A DNA stretch of 64,000 bases, taken from positions 52,022-116,021 of the forward strand of contig NZ_JAELXQ010000012.1 of assembly GCF_016427605.1 (NCBI RefSeq). Reading direction: 5' to 3'. Each line of letters begins with the position of its first letter. Within the stretch, counting starts at the first letter, position 1. The DNA is from Ochrobactrum sp. Q0168 (GTDB taxonomy: Bacteria > Pseudomonadota > Alphaproteobacteria > Rhizobiales > Rhizobiaceae). The notes beneath the pieces are model-generated. The model was not told the origin of the DNA. It saw nothing but the letters and a program-made list of their open reading frames with translations, and did not search any database. The translations under genes were made by a program, and so were the position numbers. This document shows positions 17,166-25,916 of this stretch, one piece after another.

Positions 17166-18940
17166 CATCTGATGTCCCCCAAACGGAGCAACTGGCGGAA
17201 AAACTGACGCTAGTCGACGGAGAGGCGACAGGCGGCAACCGCCGCGCAAGTCCCTCCAAGCGTCGTTCCGGGCGTCGGGCGGTTCCGACCATGCTTCGCC
17301 GGGGGGCAAATCTTCAGGCACTGGCAGCGCTTCTGTGGCTGCCGCAGGCCGGGCTGATTGCCTATGCCATCGGATGTCTCGCCGATACGGGGTTCGACAA
17401 CAGAATTTATTATGCAGCTTTCGGCATATTCGTGCTGGGTTGCCTGCGCAGTCTGATCGACGGTGCTGGCGCGGCCAAGGCACTCGACGCCGCCCGCGGT
17501 GAACTGACAGCCTTGCGCGAACGGGCTTTTGCAGCGCTTTCCAGCCGGTCTCCGCTCGACACAGCCCGGCCATCGTCGGGGGAGGCTGCGAGCATTCTCG
17601 CCGAACAGGCGGAAATGGTTGTGCCTTATCTGTCCCGTTTCGTACCGGTGCGCATCCGGGTCATGCTGATGCCGTTGGCGATCCTGCTGGCTGTGTTCTG
17701 GTTTTCATGGGCGGCGGCACTCGTTTTGCTCGTTGCAGCGCCTTTGATCCCGATCTTCATGGCGCTGATTGGCTGGCGTGCGAAGGCCGCGAGCGAAAAG
17801 CAGCTCGTGGCGCTTGGCGGCATGAATGGTTTTCTGCTGGACCGGCTGCGTGGCCTGACCACGATTCGCAGTTTTCATGCTGTCGATGCCACCGCCACGC
17901 GGCTGCGTGAGAACGCGGAGACCCTGCGCACCAAAACCATGAAGGTTCTGCGGATTGCATTTCTGTCTTCCGCTGTGCTGGAGCTTTTTGCGGCGCTTGG
18001 CGTAGCCATGGTTGCCGTGTATATCGGCTTCCACCTGCTCGGCACATTGCAGTTCGGTGCCTGGGGACACCAGCTGACGCTCGGCGAAGGCTTGTTTATC
18101 CTGCTTCTGTCGCCCGCTTTCTTTGAGCCGTTGCGTGACCTTTCCGCAGTCTGGCATGACCGTGCATCGGGCGAAGCCGCCATCGATGCGCTGGAGAAGC
18201 TCAGCCGTCATTCCATGCCGGTTGTCGGCAACAGCAGCGCCACGGCGGGTGAACTGGAAGAAACGGCCCCCTCCGTTCAACTGCGCGATGTCGGCTTTCA
18301 ATATCCGGCAGGGCCTTCGGTTTTGACAGATTTCAACCTGGCAATCGAGGCGGGGGAGCATGTCGCTCTGCTTGCGCCAAGCGGTTATGGCAAGTCCACC
18401 ATTCTGGCGTTGATCGCCGGGCTGGCAGCGCCGCAAACAGGCGCAATACGTATCGGCAGCACGAGCATGGCACCTGAAAATGCGGAGGCGTTACGCCAAC
18501 GCATGAGCTGGGTCGGACAAAAGCCGCATATATTTGCAGGCTCCGCACGCCACAACATCACGCTTGGGCGTGAAGCTGTTGCCAGACCGACCGCGACCAT
18601 CATCGAAGATATGGCGCTCGCGCATGTGACTGGCGTCACCGGTCACGGCGTTATTGGGGAAAACGGTGCCGGGCTTTCGGGCGGCGAAGCCTTGCGGCTT
18701 GCACTGGTCCGCATCGCGGTCGATCCCAAGGCCGATATCATTCTTGCCGACGAGCCGACGGCCCATCTCGATCACGAGACGGCCACGCATATTGCCGACA
18801 GCCTGTTACGGCTGGCCAAGGGCAAAACCCTGATCGTCGCCACCCATGATGAGGGACTGGCGCGCAGGATGGACCGCATTATACGATTGAACGACAATCA
18901 AAATACCGATCCGCTGTGGCAGAGGAGGGCAGCCGAATGA
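17162..18940 (+). CDS. cydD: Thiol-reductant ABC exporter subunit CydD
   Basis: The 592-residue half-transporter joins six membrane helices to an ATPase domain. CydDC exports glutathione and cysteine (and has been linked to haem) to the periplasm and is needed for cytochrome bd assembly. Walker A is SGYGKST near residue 405, the signature is LSGGEALRLALVR and Walker B is IILADEPTAHLD. The TTG start overlaps the regulator's TGA. An arginine-rich tail precedes the first helix. It pairs with CydC encoded immediately downstream. Confidence 0.93.
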   Translation: MTSDVPQTEQLAEKLTLVDGEATGGNRRASPSKRRSGRRAVPTMLRRGANLQALAALLWLPQAGLIAYAIGCLADTGFDNRIYYAAFGIFVLGCLRSLIDGAGAAKALDAARGELTALRERAFAALSSRSPLDTARPSSGEAASILAEQAEMVVPYLSRFVPVRIRVMLMPLAILLAVFWFSWAAALVLLVAAPLIPIFMALIGWRAKAASEKQLVALGGMNGFLLDRLRGLTTIRSFHAVDATATRLRENAETLRTKTMKVLRIAFLSSAVLELFAALGVAMVAVYIGFHLLGTLQFGAWGHQLTLGEGLFILLLSPAFFEPLRDLSAVWHDRASGEAAIDALEKLSRHSMPVVGNSSATAGELEETAPSVQLRDVGFQYPAGPSVLTDFNLAIEAGEHVALLAPSGYGKSTILALIAGLAAPQTGAIRIGSTSMAPENAEALRQRMSWVGQKPHIFAGSARHNITLGREAVARPTATIIEDMALAHVTGVTGHGVIGENGAGLSGGEALRLALVRIAVDPKADIILADEPTAHLDHETATHIADSLLRLAKGKTLIVATHDEGLARRMDRIIRLNDNQNTDPLWQRRAAE

Positions 18941-20619
18941 ACGGTTTGCAAGCGCTCCGTCCAATCCTGCGCCTGTTTTTCAGAACCAAAGCTGCTGCTC
19001 TTTACGCAGGCATCGCAGCCGCGACAGTGACTGTTCTGGCTGGCATCGCGCTCCTTGGCCTTTCCGGCTGGTTCATCACGGCAACGGCCATTGCGGGCTT
19101 GAGTATCGCCACGGCTATTGTGTTTGATGTCTTTGCACCGGCAGCCGGTATCCGGTTTCTTGCCATTGTGCGGACGGGCGCGCGTTATCTCGAACGACTT
19201 GTCACGCATGACGCAACGCTCGCCATTCTGGCGGCATTGCGCGAAAAGCTGTTTCGAAGCTGGGCAAAACCGGCAGCGGCCAATACACTTTTGAAACGCC
19301 CTGCGCGTCTTCTATTCCGTCTGACCGCAGATATCGATGCGCTGGATTCGCTTTATCTGCGTGTCGTCGTGCCGATTGGTGCCGCACTTGCAACCGCGTT
19401 GGTGGCGGGAATTGCGCTTGCGCTGATGAGCCCGCTGTTCGGGCTTTCTGTTGCACTTGTGCTTCTGATCGTAGGCCTGAGCCTGCCGTTATTGGCTGCG
19501 CTGCGTTCGGAAAAGCCGATGCGCAGACGAGCCAAGGGCACCGAGGCCTTGCGCGCCCGCACAATCGATCTGGTCGCGGGCCAGACGGAATTGCTCATGG
19601 CCGGACGGATGCAGGCGCAAAAAGAAGCGCTCATCCGGGCTGACAATTATGTGGCAGCGGCGGACCGCACCCTCAATCGCATTGAGATTCGAACCGGCGC
19701 TGGCCTCGGCGTGGCACATGCCGCACTTCTGGCCGGTGGACTGATCGGCGCCGGCTGGCTTGTTCAGGCCGGGACAATCGGCGCTCCGGTAGCCGCATTG
19801 GCGATGCTTGTTATTCTCGGCGCGATGGAACCTTTCGCGGCGCTGCGGCGCGGTGCGATGGAACTGGGGCGCACCATTCTGGCTGCGCGGCGAGTTGGGC
19901 CAAAATTGCGTGAAGGAGCGTCGATTACAAGTCTGCCAACGCCACCGGATGGCATTGCCGTGGAGCTTCGTAATCTTTCTGTCCGCCATGAAGACGCAGC
20001 CGTCGATGCCTTGAAATCCATCAATCTCATTGTCGAAAGCGGTGAGCGTGTCGCCATTGTCGGAACCAGCGGCGCGGGCAAGTCGACCTTGTTCAACCTG
20101 CTCGCAGGCGAAATCCCGGGGACGGATGACAGCGCGGAAGTGTTGGCCAGCGCTTTGTTGACCCAGCGCACCGAGCTTTTTCAGGATAGCCTGCGCGATA
20201 ATCTGCGGCTCGCCAAACCCGATGCCGATGACGCGAAGCTGATGCAGGCTTTGCACACAGCCGGTCTCGGAGAATTTGTCGAAACATTGCCGGCAGGCCT
20301 CGATACGATGCTGGGTGAGGGCGGTTTGGGATTGTCCGGTGGGCAGGCGCGACGTCTGGCTCTGGCGCGACTGTTCTTAAGCGATTCTTCATTGTGGCTG
20401 CTCGACGAACCGACCGAAGGACTGGATGCTGCAACCGCCGAAGATGTCTTGACCCGATTGCGGACGCAGTCGGGCAGACACACGCTGCTGGTCGCGACAC
20501 ATATCCGGCGCGAAGCGCGGATTTGCGACCGGATCATTGTTTTGAATCAAGGCGCTCTCGTTGAGTCTGTGCGCATGAGTGACCAACGTTTCGGTGAAAT
20601 CCTCGAATCCATGAGGTGA
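18937..20619 (+). CDS. cydC: Thiol-reductant ABC exporter subunit CydC
   Basis: The 560-residue protein is the partner half-transporter of CydD. It has six hydrophobic segments, then Walker A GTSGAGKST, signature LSGGQARRLALARL and Walker B LWLLDEPTEGLD. The ATG at 18937 overlaps the cydD stop in an ATGA, which makes it better than the upstream in-frame ATG at 18916. The linker between domains includes the CydC-type segment DGIAVELRNLSVRHED. Confidence 0.93.
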   Translation: MNGLQALRPILRLFFRTKAAALYAGIAAATVTVLAGIALLGLSGWFITATAIAGLSIATAIVFDVFAPAAGIRFLAIVRTGARYLERLVTHDATLAILAALREKLFRSWAKPAAANTLLKRPARLLFRLTADIDALDSLYLRVVVPIGAALATALVAGIALALMSPLFGLSVALVLLIVGLSLPLLAALRSEKPMRRRAKGTEALRARTIDLVAGQTELLMAGRMQAQKEALIRADNYVAAADRTLNRIEIRTGAGLGVAHAALLAGGLIGAGWLVQAGTIGAPVAALAMLVILGAMEPFAALRRGAMELGRTILAARRVGPKLREGASITSLPTPPDGIAVELRNLSVRHEDAAVDALKSINLIVESGERVAIVGTSGAGKSTLFNLLAGEIPGTDDSAEVLASALLTQRTELFQDSLRDNLRLAKPDADDAKLMQALHTAGLGEFVETLPAGLDTMLGEGGLGLSGGQARRLALARLFLSDSSLWLLDEPTEGLDAATAEDVLTRLRTQSGRHTLLVATHIRREARICDRIIVLNQGALVESVRMSDQRFGEILESMR

Positions 20620-20627
20620 ACCGGGCG

Positions 20628-20656
20628 GGCAAAAGCCCAGATACTGGGGCTTTGCC
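20628..20656. other. Intercistronic hairpin between cydC and cydA
   Basis: GGCAAAAGCCC and GGGGCTTTGCC pair with one bulge around a 7-nt loop. No T-run follows, so it is more likely an RNA-stability or processing element than a full terminator. It begins 9 bp after the cydC stop. Confidence 0.45.
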
Positions 20657-20763
20657 GACAATCGAGAATGGGAACGACGGGCGGTTTCTCATCCGCTTTT
20701 CGTTTCGAGACGGACAATGTCATGACGGGGTCCGTTACGCGAAGGCGCGTCGCGTCTGCCGAT

Positions 20764-20842
20764 TTATGCGACGTGCAACACTAAATCGTTTTGGTCGCAT
20801 TCTGCGATGCCAGGGAATTTCCTGGTCGCAAATGCTCTAGGA
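20764..20842 (-). repeat. Dispersed repeat upstream of cydA
   Basis: Read on the minus strand it begins CCTAGAGCATTTGCGACCAG and continues through GCGACCAAAACGATTTAGTG. The CTAGAGCATTT opening is shared with the repeat copies at 37341 and 53868, while the rest is diverged, so it is probably a related subfamily. It contains the internal dyad CCAGGAAATTCCCTGG. Confidence 0.5.
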
Positions 20843-20868
20843 GGGCCGGGAACTACCGGCTGAAAAAG
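20840..20868 (+). promoter_or_regulatory. cydA: cydA translation start region with hairpin between Shine-Dalgarno and ATG
   Basis: GGAGGG lies at 20840-20845, which is 24 nt before the cydA ATG and too far for normal initiation. Between them GCCGG and CCGGC form a 5-bp hairpin (20845-20860). If folded, GGAGG would sit 8 nt (TGAAAAAG) from the ATG. Whether ribosomes use this or the weak AAAAAG is unknown. Confidence 0.5.
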
Positions 20869-22446
20869 ATGGAACTCGATATTGTCTCCCTGTCGCGATT
20901 GCAGTTTGCAATCACGGCACTTTATCACTTCCTCTTCGTACCTCTGACGTTGGGTCTTTCCGTGCTGCTGGCCATCATGGAAACCGTTTATGTGATGACG
21001 GGGCGACTCATCTGGCGACAGATGACGAAATTCTGGGGTACTCTGTTTGGCATCAACTTCGCGATCGGTGTCGCGACGGGCATTGTAATGGAATTCCAGT
21101 TCGGCATGAACTGGAGCTATTACAGCCACTATGTGGGCGATATTTTCGGCGCGCCGCTCGCCATTGAGGGCCTGATGGCCTTCTTCCTTGAGGCGACCTT
21201 CGTTGGTCTGTTCTTCTTCGGTTGGGACCGTCTTTCCAAGGTCGGCCACCTGATCGCGACCTATGCCGTTGCGGCAGGTTCGAACTTTTCCGCGCTATGG
21301 ATTCTCATCGCCAATGGCTGGATGCAAAACCCGGTGGGGTCGGCGTTCAACCCTGAAACCATGCGCATGGAAATCACCGATTTCTTCGCGGTTTTGATGA
21401 ATCCTGTGGCGCAAGCCAAATTCGTGCATACGGTTTCGGCCGGTTACGCAACCGCTTCGATTTTCGTTCTGGGTGTTTCCGCCTGGTTTCTCCTGAAAGG
21501 CCGCTCGGTGGAACTCGCCAAGCGTTCGATGACAGTTGCCGCTTCGTTTGGTCTGGCCGCATCGCTTTCGGTCGTCGTTCTGGGTGATGAAAGCGGCTAT
21601 CTGGCCAACGAACACCAGAAGATGAAGATCGCGGCCATTGAAGCGATGTGGGAAACAGAACCCGCTCCGGCTTCGTTCACGGTCTTCGGCTTCCCGAACC
21701 AGGAAGCGCGCGAAACCCATTTCGCCGTGCATATTCCATGGGTCATGGGTCTGATCGGCACACGTTCGCTGACGACACCGATCCAGGGCATCAACGAGCT
21801 GGTCGAAAATGCTGAGAACCATATCCGCAACGGCATCGTCGCCTATGATGCGTTGCAGAAAATTCGCGCCGCTGGCGATACCGGCACAGTGCCGCAGGAT
21901 GTGAAGGACGTTTTCGCCGATAACAGCCAATGGCTCGGCTACGCTCTTCTCCTGAAACGCTATGTGGACGATCCGCGCACGGCCACCGACGAACAGATCA
22001 CCAGGGCCGCGAACGACACGGTGCCCGGCGTTCTGCCACTGTTCTGGGCATTTCGAATCATGGTCGCCATCGGGTTCTTCCTGATTTTGCTGACTGGCAC
22101 GTTCTTTGTGCTGTCGGCGCGGCGCAAGCTTGATCAGCATCGTTTCCTTTTGAAAGTGGCGGTCTTTGCAATTCCGCTGCCGTGGATCGCTGCCGAGATG
22201 GGCTGGATCGTTGCTGAATTCGGGCGTCAGCCGTGGATTATCGAAGGTATTCTGCCGACAGCGGTTGCCGTCTCCAATCTCGGTGCATCGACGGTTCTGC
22301 TCACCCTCATCGGGTTCTGCGCGATCTACACGGTCCTGTTCATCATCGAAATGGGCCTGATGATACGCGCGATCAAAGCTGGACCGGAACCCGACAGCAA
22401 ACCTGAAGCCATGCTTGCACCTGCTAGCATTGCGCCTGCGGAGTAA
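20869..22446 (+). CDS. cydA: Cytochrome bd ubiquinol oxidase subunit I
   Basis: The 525-residue inner-membrane protein carries the haems of the high-affinity quinol oxidase. The haem ligand region is LYHFLFVPL (H20), a second histidine lies in KFVHTVSAGYATASIF, and the GRQPW motif (EFGRQPWIIEG) is present. The loop between helices 6 and 7 is long (about residues 250-390), as in the E. coli L-type enzymes rather than the short-loop cyanide-insensitive group. The start at 20869 gives the usual MELDIVSLSRLQFA. It overlaps cydB by one base. Confidence 0.96.
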   Translation: MELDIVSLSRLQFAITALYHFLFVPLTLGLSVLLAIMETVYVMTGRLIWRQMTKFWGTLFGINFAIGVATGIVMEFQFGMNWSYYSHYVGDIFGAPLAIEGLMAFFLEATFVGLFFFGWDRLSKVGHLIATYAVAAGSNFSALWILIANGWMQNPVGSAFNPETMRMEITDFFAVLMNPVAQAKFVHTVSAGYATASIFVLGVSAWFLLKGRSVELAKRSMTVAASFGLAASLSVVVLGDESGYLANEHQKMKIAAIEAMWETEPAPASFTVFGFPNQEARETHFAVHIPWVMGLIGTRSLTTPIQGINELVENAENHIRNGIVAYDALQKIRAAGDTGTVPQDVKDVFADNSQWLGYALLLKRYVDDPRTATDEQITRAANDTVPGVLPLFWAFRIMVAIGFFLILLTGTFFVLSARRKLDQHRFLLKVAVFAIPLPWIAAEMGWIVAEFGRQPWIIEGILPTAVAVSNLGASTVLLTLIGFCAIYTVLFIIEMGLMIRAIKAGPEPDSKPEAMLAPASIAPAE

Positions 22447-23606
22447 TGACCATGATACTCAGCGAATTGTTGGACTATGAAACCCTTCGCATCATCTGGT
22501 GGGTACTGCTCGGCGTGCTGCTGATCGGCTTTGCCGCGATGGACGGGTTTGATCTCGGCGTGGATATTCTGATGCCTGTCGTCGGCAAAACAGATGTCGA
22601 GCGCCGCATCATCATCAACACGATTGGCCCGGTCTGGGAAGGAAACCAGGTCTGGCTGATCCTCGGCGGCGGCGCTATCTTCGCCGCCTGGCCACCGCTC
22701 TATGCGGTGTCTTTCTCGGGCTTCTATCTGGCGATGTTCGCTATCCTTTTTGCCCTCATCCTGCGTCCGGTCGGTTTCAAGTATCGGTCGAAGCGCGAGG
22801 GCCAGGGTTGGCGTCGCGGATGGGACATCGCCCTGTTCATCGGCGGCTTCGTGCCCGCGCTGATCTTCGGCGTTGCAGTCGGCAATGTGTTGCAGGGCGT
22901 CCCATTCCGTCTCAACGATGATCTTCAGATTTTCTATGAGGGCTCGTTCTTCGGTCTGCTCAACCCCTTTGCACTTGTGTGCGGCGTGTTGTCGGTCACC
23001 ATGCTGGCGATGCATGGCGCCTCGTGGCTGGTTCTCAAAACTTCGGGAGAGATCCAGCAAAGAGCACGGCGTTATGGCAGCATTGCTGCACTTCTCACGC
23101 TTGTTCTTTATGCTCTTGCCGGCGTTGCCAGCTGGTTCTGGGTGTCAGGCTACCGTATCACAAGCGCCATCGTCACTGATGGACCTTCCAATCCGCTGCG
23201 CAAGACCGTGGAACTGGATCACAGTGCATGGTTCGCCAACTATGCAAGTCATCCGATCCTTCTGATTGCTCCAGCACTTGGCATTCTGGGTGCGATTGCG
23301 GTGTTCCTGACGCTGCGCGGCGGTCGTGAAGTTGCACCGCTTCTGCTGGGAAAGCTTACGATCTTCGGCATCATCTCATCGGTCGGCGTCTCGATGTTCC
23401 CGTTCATTCTGCCGTCTTCGCTCGATCCCCGGGCAAGCCTGACGGTTTGGGATTCGTCTTCCAGTCATATGACGCTTTTCATCATGCTGGTCGTGACCCT
23501 GATCTTCCTGCCGATCATCGTTGCCTACACCTCCTGGGTTTACCGGGTGCTGTGGGGCAAGGTGGAAAAGGAAATGATCGAGGACGAGAGCAACCACGCT
23601 TATTGA
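22446..23606 (+). CDS. cydB: Cytochrome bd ubiquinol oxidase subunit II
   Basis: The 386-residue protein has the hallmark WWVLLGVLLIGFAAMDGFDLG and VWEGNQVWLILGGGAIFAAWP segments of CydB and about nine hydrophobic helices. Subunit II binds no haem in most members but scaffolds CydA. The ATG overlaps the cydA stop in TAATG, indicating coupled translation; a second ATG two codons on is an alternative. Length matches the family. Confidence 0.96.
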   Translation: MTMILSELLDYETLRIIWWVLLGVLLIGFAAMDGFDLGVDILMPVVGKTDVERRIIINTIGPVWEGNQVWLILGGGAIFAAWPPLYAVSFSGFYLAMFAILFALILRPVGFKYRSKREGQGWRRGWDIALFIGGFVPALIFGVAVGNVLQGVPFRLNDDLQIFYEGSFFGLLNPFALVCGVLSVTMLAMHGASWLVLKTSGEIQQRARRYGSIAALLTLVLYALAGVASWFWVSGYRITSAIVTDGPSNPLRKTVELDHSAWFANYASHPILLIAPALGILGAIAVFLTLRGGREVAPLLLGKLTIFGIISSVGVSMFPFILPSSLDPRASLTVWDSSSSHMTLFIMLVVTLIFLPIIVAYTSWVYRVLWGKVEKEMIEDESNHAY

Positions 23607-23662
23607 TCGGGCCGCGGACGGCCAAGCCGTCCGCGCCTTTCAATCCAAGAAAGGAAAGCAAT

Positions 23663-23818
23663 ATGTGGTATTTTTCCTGGCTTCTGGGCCTGCCGCTCGC
23701 CGCAGCTTTTGCTGTACTCAATGCCATGTGGTACGAGCTGATGGATGACCGTGCCCGCAAGCGTCTTGCAGCCGATCCGACTGCAGATCTGGCGCGCCAA
23801 GGCACGAAGCATCATTAG
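23663..23818 (+). CDS. cydX: Cytochrome bd accessory subunit CydX
   Basis: A 51-residue single-helix protein, MWYFSWLLGLPLAAAFAVLN then AMWYELMDD, with the conserved MWYF-W-LG start and a Glu after the helix as in E. coli CydX/YbgT. The strong site AAGGAAAGCA precedes the ATG. CydX stabilises the haem groups of the bd oxidase. It is the last gene of the operon and is followed by a clear terminator. Confidence 0.93.
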   Translation: MWYFSWLLGLPLAAAFAVLNAMWYELMDDRARKRLAADPTADLARQGTKHH

Positions 23819-23828
23819 ACAAAAGAAA

Positions 23829-23853
23829 ACGGCCCGGAAACGGGCCGTTTTTT
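23829..23853 (+). terminator. Rho-independent terminator of the cyd operon
   Basis: ACGGCCCG and CGGGCCGT form an 8-bp stem with a GAAA loop, followed by six T residues, 10 bp after the cydX stop. The reverse strand is preceded by an A-run, so it may also stop the convergent GntR transcript. Confidence 0.9.
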
Positions 23854-23873
23854 GTATCGGCTAATTTCGGATT

Positions 23874-24647
23874 TTAGGCCGATGGTATCGAGAGTTCCGC
23901 TACGAAATCATAGGCGTCGCCACGATAGAGCGATTTGGTGAACTCCACCGCGCGACCCGATGCGAGATAGGAAATACGCTCGATGGACAAACCGGCATCG
24001 CCAGTCGTGACGCCAAGTATCCGGGCATCGGGGTCTTTGATGTTACAGGCGGATATACGCTGCACAGCGCGCACCGGACGAAAGCCGGTACGACTGAGCT
24101 CAGCATAAAGCGACCCCTGTACAGCGTTCGGATCGGGCAGAATTTCGCTCGACAAGGTCGCACGTTCGATAGCCAGCGGCAGATCGCTTGCCATGCGCAA
24201 GCGCCCAAGCCGGGCAATCCGGGTTTCAGACGAAACGCCGAGCTTCATCATTTCCTCGGGCGAGGGATAATAAAGGCCGCGTTCCAGCCATTTGGATTGG
24301 GTGGCAATGCCACGCCGCGCCATGTCTTCGGTAAAGGACGTGAGCATGGAAAGCGATTGCTGCACGCGCTCGCTGGGGCGCACGACAAAGGTGCCGGAGC
24401 CATGGCGGCGCACGAGAAGTCCCGATTTGACGAGATCATCCACCGCCTTGCGGACGGTCACCCGGCTGATATTGGCATATTCCGCAATGTCCCGCTCGGG
24501 CGGCAGCGCTTCTCCATCGGCCAGATGCCCGGCACGGATGGCTGCTTCCAGCGACTGGCGCAATTGCATGTAAAGCGGTCCCGCGCCAGAAGAGGGCCCG
24601 GTGCCCTGAAGGTTCTTGGGGAGAAAGGCGCTGAAATTGCCGCTCAT
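23874..24647 (-). CDS. GntR/HutC-family transcriptional regulator
   Basis: The 257-residue regulator has an N-terminal winged helix-turn-helix (ALPPERDIAEYANISRVTVR) at about residues 47-66 and a UTRA ligand-binding domain beyond residue 100. HutC/NagR-type members bind phosphorylated sugars or other small effectors. Its ATG overlaps the stop of the upstream kinase gene, so both are co-transcribed leftward. The most likely targets are the divergent promoters at 25532-25916, which carry paired TGGTA motifs. The effector may be the phosphorylated product of the kinase; that is inference. Confidence 0.88.
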   Translation of the reverse strand: MSGNFSAFLPKNLQGTGPSSGAGPLYMQLRQSLEAAIRAGHLADGEALPPERDIAEYANISRVTVRKAVDDLVKSGLLVRRHGSGTFVVRPSERVQQSLSMLTSFTEDMARRGIATQSKWLERGLYYPSPEEMMKLGVSSETRIARLGRLRMASDLPLAIERATLSSEILPDPNAVQGSLYAELSRTGFRPVRAVQRISACNIKDPDARILGVTTGDAGLSIERISYLASGRAVEFTKSLYRGDAYDFVAELSIPSA

Positions 24648-25531
24648 GCACGCGCCTCATCCATCTTGTGGCCATAGCGCTTGAGTGCGAGTTGCAATGC
24701 TCCGGTCAAAGCGTCAGCTGCCGGTTGGACAATGAGCTTTTGCTGGCTCGCGGGAAGCCACTCCACATAAAGCGGCGCCATGCCGCCCAACAGACTGATC
24801 CGTTCTGCGCCCTGAGCAATCAGCATCTCCAGCGTTTCGCTGACATAGCCTGCCGATCGTTCCAGAAGCATGCGTGCCGTCTCGTCGCCTTCGGCGGCAT
24901 ATTGGAAAATACGCGGCGCATATTTGCCGAAATCGCCGGGCTTGGCCGTCCAGGCGAATTCGACCAGATTGTCGGGGTTGTTGCCGAACTCGTTGAGCAC
25001 ATCTGTCGTCAGGCGGCTGCGAGGGTGGATGCCATCATGCACAAGCAGGCATTCCTGCAACAGGCTTTGTCCAAGCCGCGCGCCGCTGCCAAGATCGCTG
25101 AGCGGAAAACCCCAGCCGCCGACAGAATGAATGCGCTCTTGCTGGCGGACGATATAGGCCGTTCCAGTGCCTAGAATGGCGACGATGCCATCCTGATCGC
25201 CGAGCGCACCTTGCAATGCGATGAGACCGTCGAATTCGACATTGGCGTGAGCAAAGGGGAGACCGCGTTCAATCGGCAGGCCCGCGCCCTGCACATTGCC
25301 GCCAGCAAGGCCCAGCACCGCATGGCTTTCGCCGTAATGGCTCTGGTCCAGCCCTGCATCGGCGAAGGCATTGTCGATGGCTGCGCGTACATTGACGAGC
25401 GAAGTCTGCGGATCGGTGACGATATTGGCCGATCCGCTGCGTCCCGTTCCGAGAATCGCACCGTTGCCATCTGCCACCACAGCGCGACATCCGGTGCCGC
25501 CGCCATCCACGCCAATGAAAAACTCTGCCAT
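24644..25531 (-). CDS. BadF/BadG-type sugar kinase, N-acetylglucosamine-kinase-like
   Basis: The 295-residue ASKHA-fold protein opens FFIGVDGGGTGCRAVVAD (phosphate-1 loop) and has GIVAILGTGTAYIV (phosphate-2) with WGFPLSDLGSGARLG, a pattern of the eukaryote-type GlcNAc kinase family and its bacterial BadF relatives. It should phosphorylate an amino sugar or related hexose in the cytoplasm. The ATG at 25531 is chosen because TTGGAGG precedes it; a longer frame exists. It lies next to the GntR gene and is divergent from a sugar ABC operon, consistent with intracellular trapping of the imported sugar. Confidence 0.85.
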   Translation of the reverse strand: MAEFFIGVDGGGTGCRAVVADGNGAILGTGRSGSANIVTDPQTSLVNVRAAIDNAFADAGLDQSHYGESHAVLGLAGGNVQGAGLPIERGLPFAHANVEFDGLIALQGALGDQDGIVAILGTGTAYIVRQQERIHSVGGWGFPLSDLGSGARLGQSLLQECLLVHDGIHPRSRLTTDVLNEFGNNPDNLVEFAWTAKPGDFGKYAPRIFQYAAEGDETARMLLERSAGYVSETLEMLIAQGAERISLLGGMAPLYVEWLPASQQKLIVQPAADALTGALQLALKRYGHKMDEARA

Positions 25532-25553
25532 GAAGATACCTCCAACTTGAAGA

Positions 25554-25569
25554 TACCAAAAAAATACCA
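25554..25569 (-). promoter_or_regulatory. TGGTA-N6-TGGTA direct repeat facing the kinase gene
   Basis: On the minus strand TGGTA TTTTTT TGGTA has an 11-bp period, i.e. about one helical turn. It ends 23 bp upstream of the kinase ATG. It matches a second pair at 25685 in spacing. It is a candidate binding site of the GntR regulator. Confidence 0.45.
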
Positions 25570-25684
25570 TTAACCAAGCAGATTCAGCGAAGCCGAGAAA
25601 AATTGATTAATGTGTTGATAAAATAAGGTAAATTATCTTGCTTCCAATTTTTATGCGAGAATATCGTAAACTTCGCTGGACAAT

Positions 25685-25700
25685 TGGTACGTTTTTGGCA
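25685..25700 (+). promoter_or_regulatory. TGGTA-N6-TGGCA direct repeat facing the sugar ABC operon
   Basis: TGGTA CGTTTT TGGCA has the same 11-bp period as the minus-strand pair at 25554-25569, but is oriented toward the ABC operon. It lies 217 bp before the binding-protein ATG. Confidence 0.45.
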
Positions 25701-25916
25701 TTAATTTCAATCAAAGGGGAGCGCAATGCCGCCAGGGGTCGCCAAAGGTTGTTGACAGGCGAGGGTCGCGCGGAAATGGGATGGAACGAAGACCGGCGGA
25801 GCCGGCATTTATCCCGCACCGCGATGGGCCGTCGTCATAACCGTGGCGTCTCGAAATGGACAGGCGTATCTCGCCTCTTTTGTGCGTCTGCGTTCAGAAA
25901 AACGGGAGAAGGTCAA

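Larger units (their letters stand above)
25532..25916. other. Divergent promoter region of the sugar uptake locus
   Basis: These 385 bp separate the leftward kinase-GntR pair from the rightward ABC operon. The left half is AT-rich and contains the paired TGGTA motifs described separately. In-frame extension of the binding-protein gene back to 25638 looks non-coding and lacks a ribosome site. Confidence 0.6.

Noticed and set aside
25638..25916. In-frame N-terminal extension of the sugar-binding protein.
   Set aside because: The extension is basic and not signal-like, while ATG 25917 has a good ribosome site and directly precedes a normal signal peptide.
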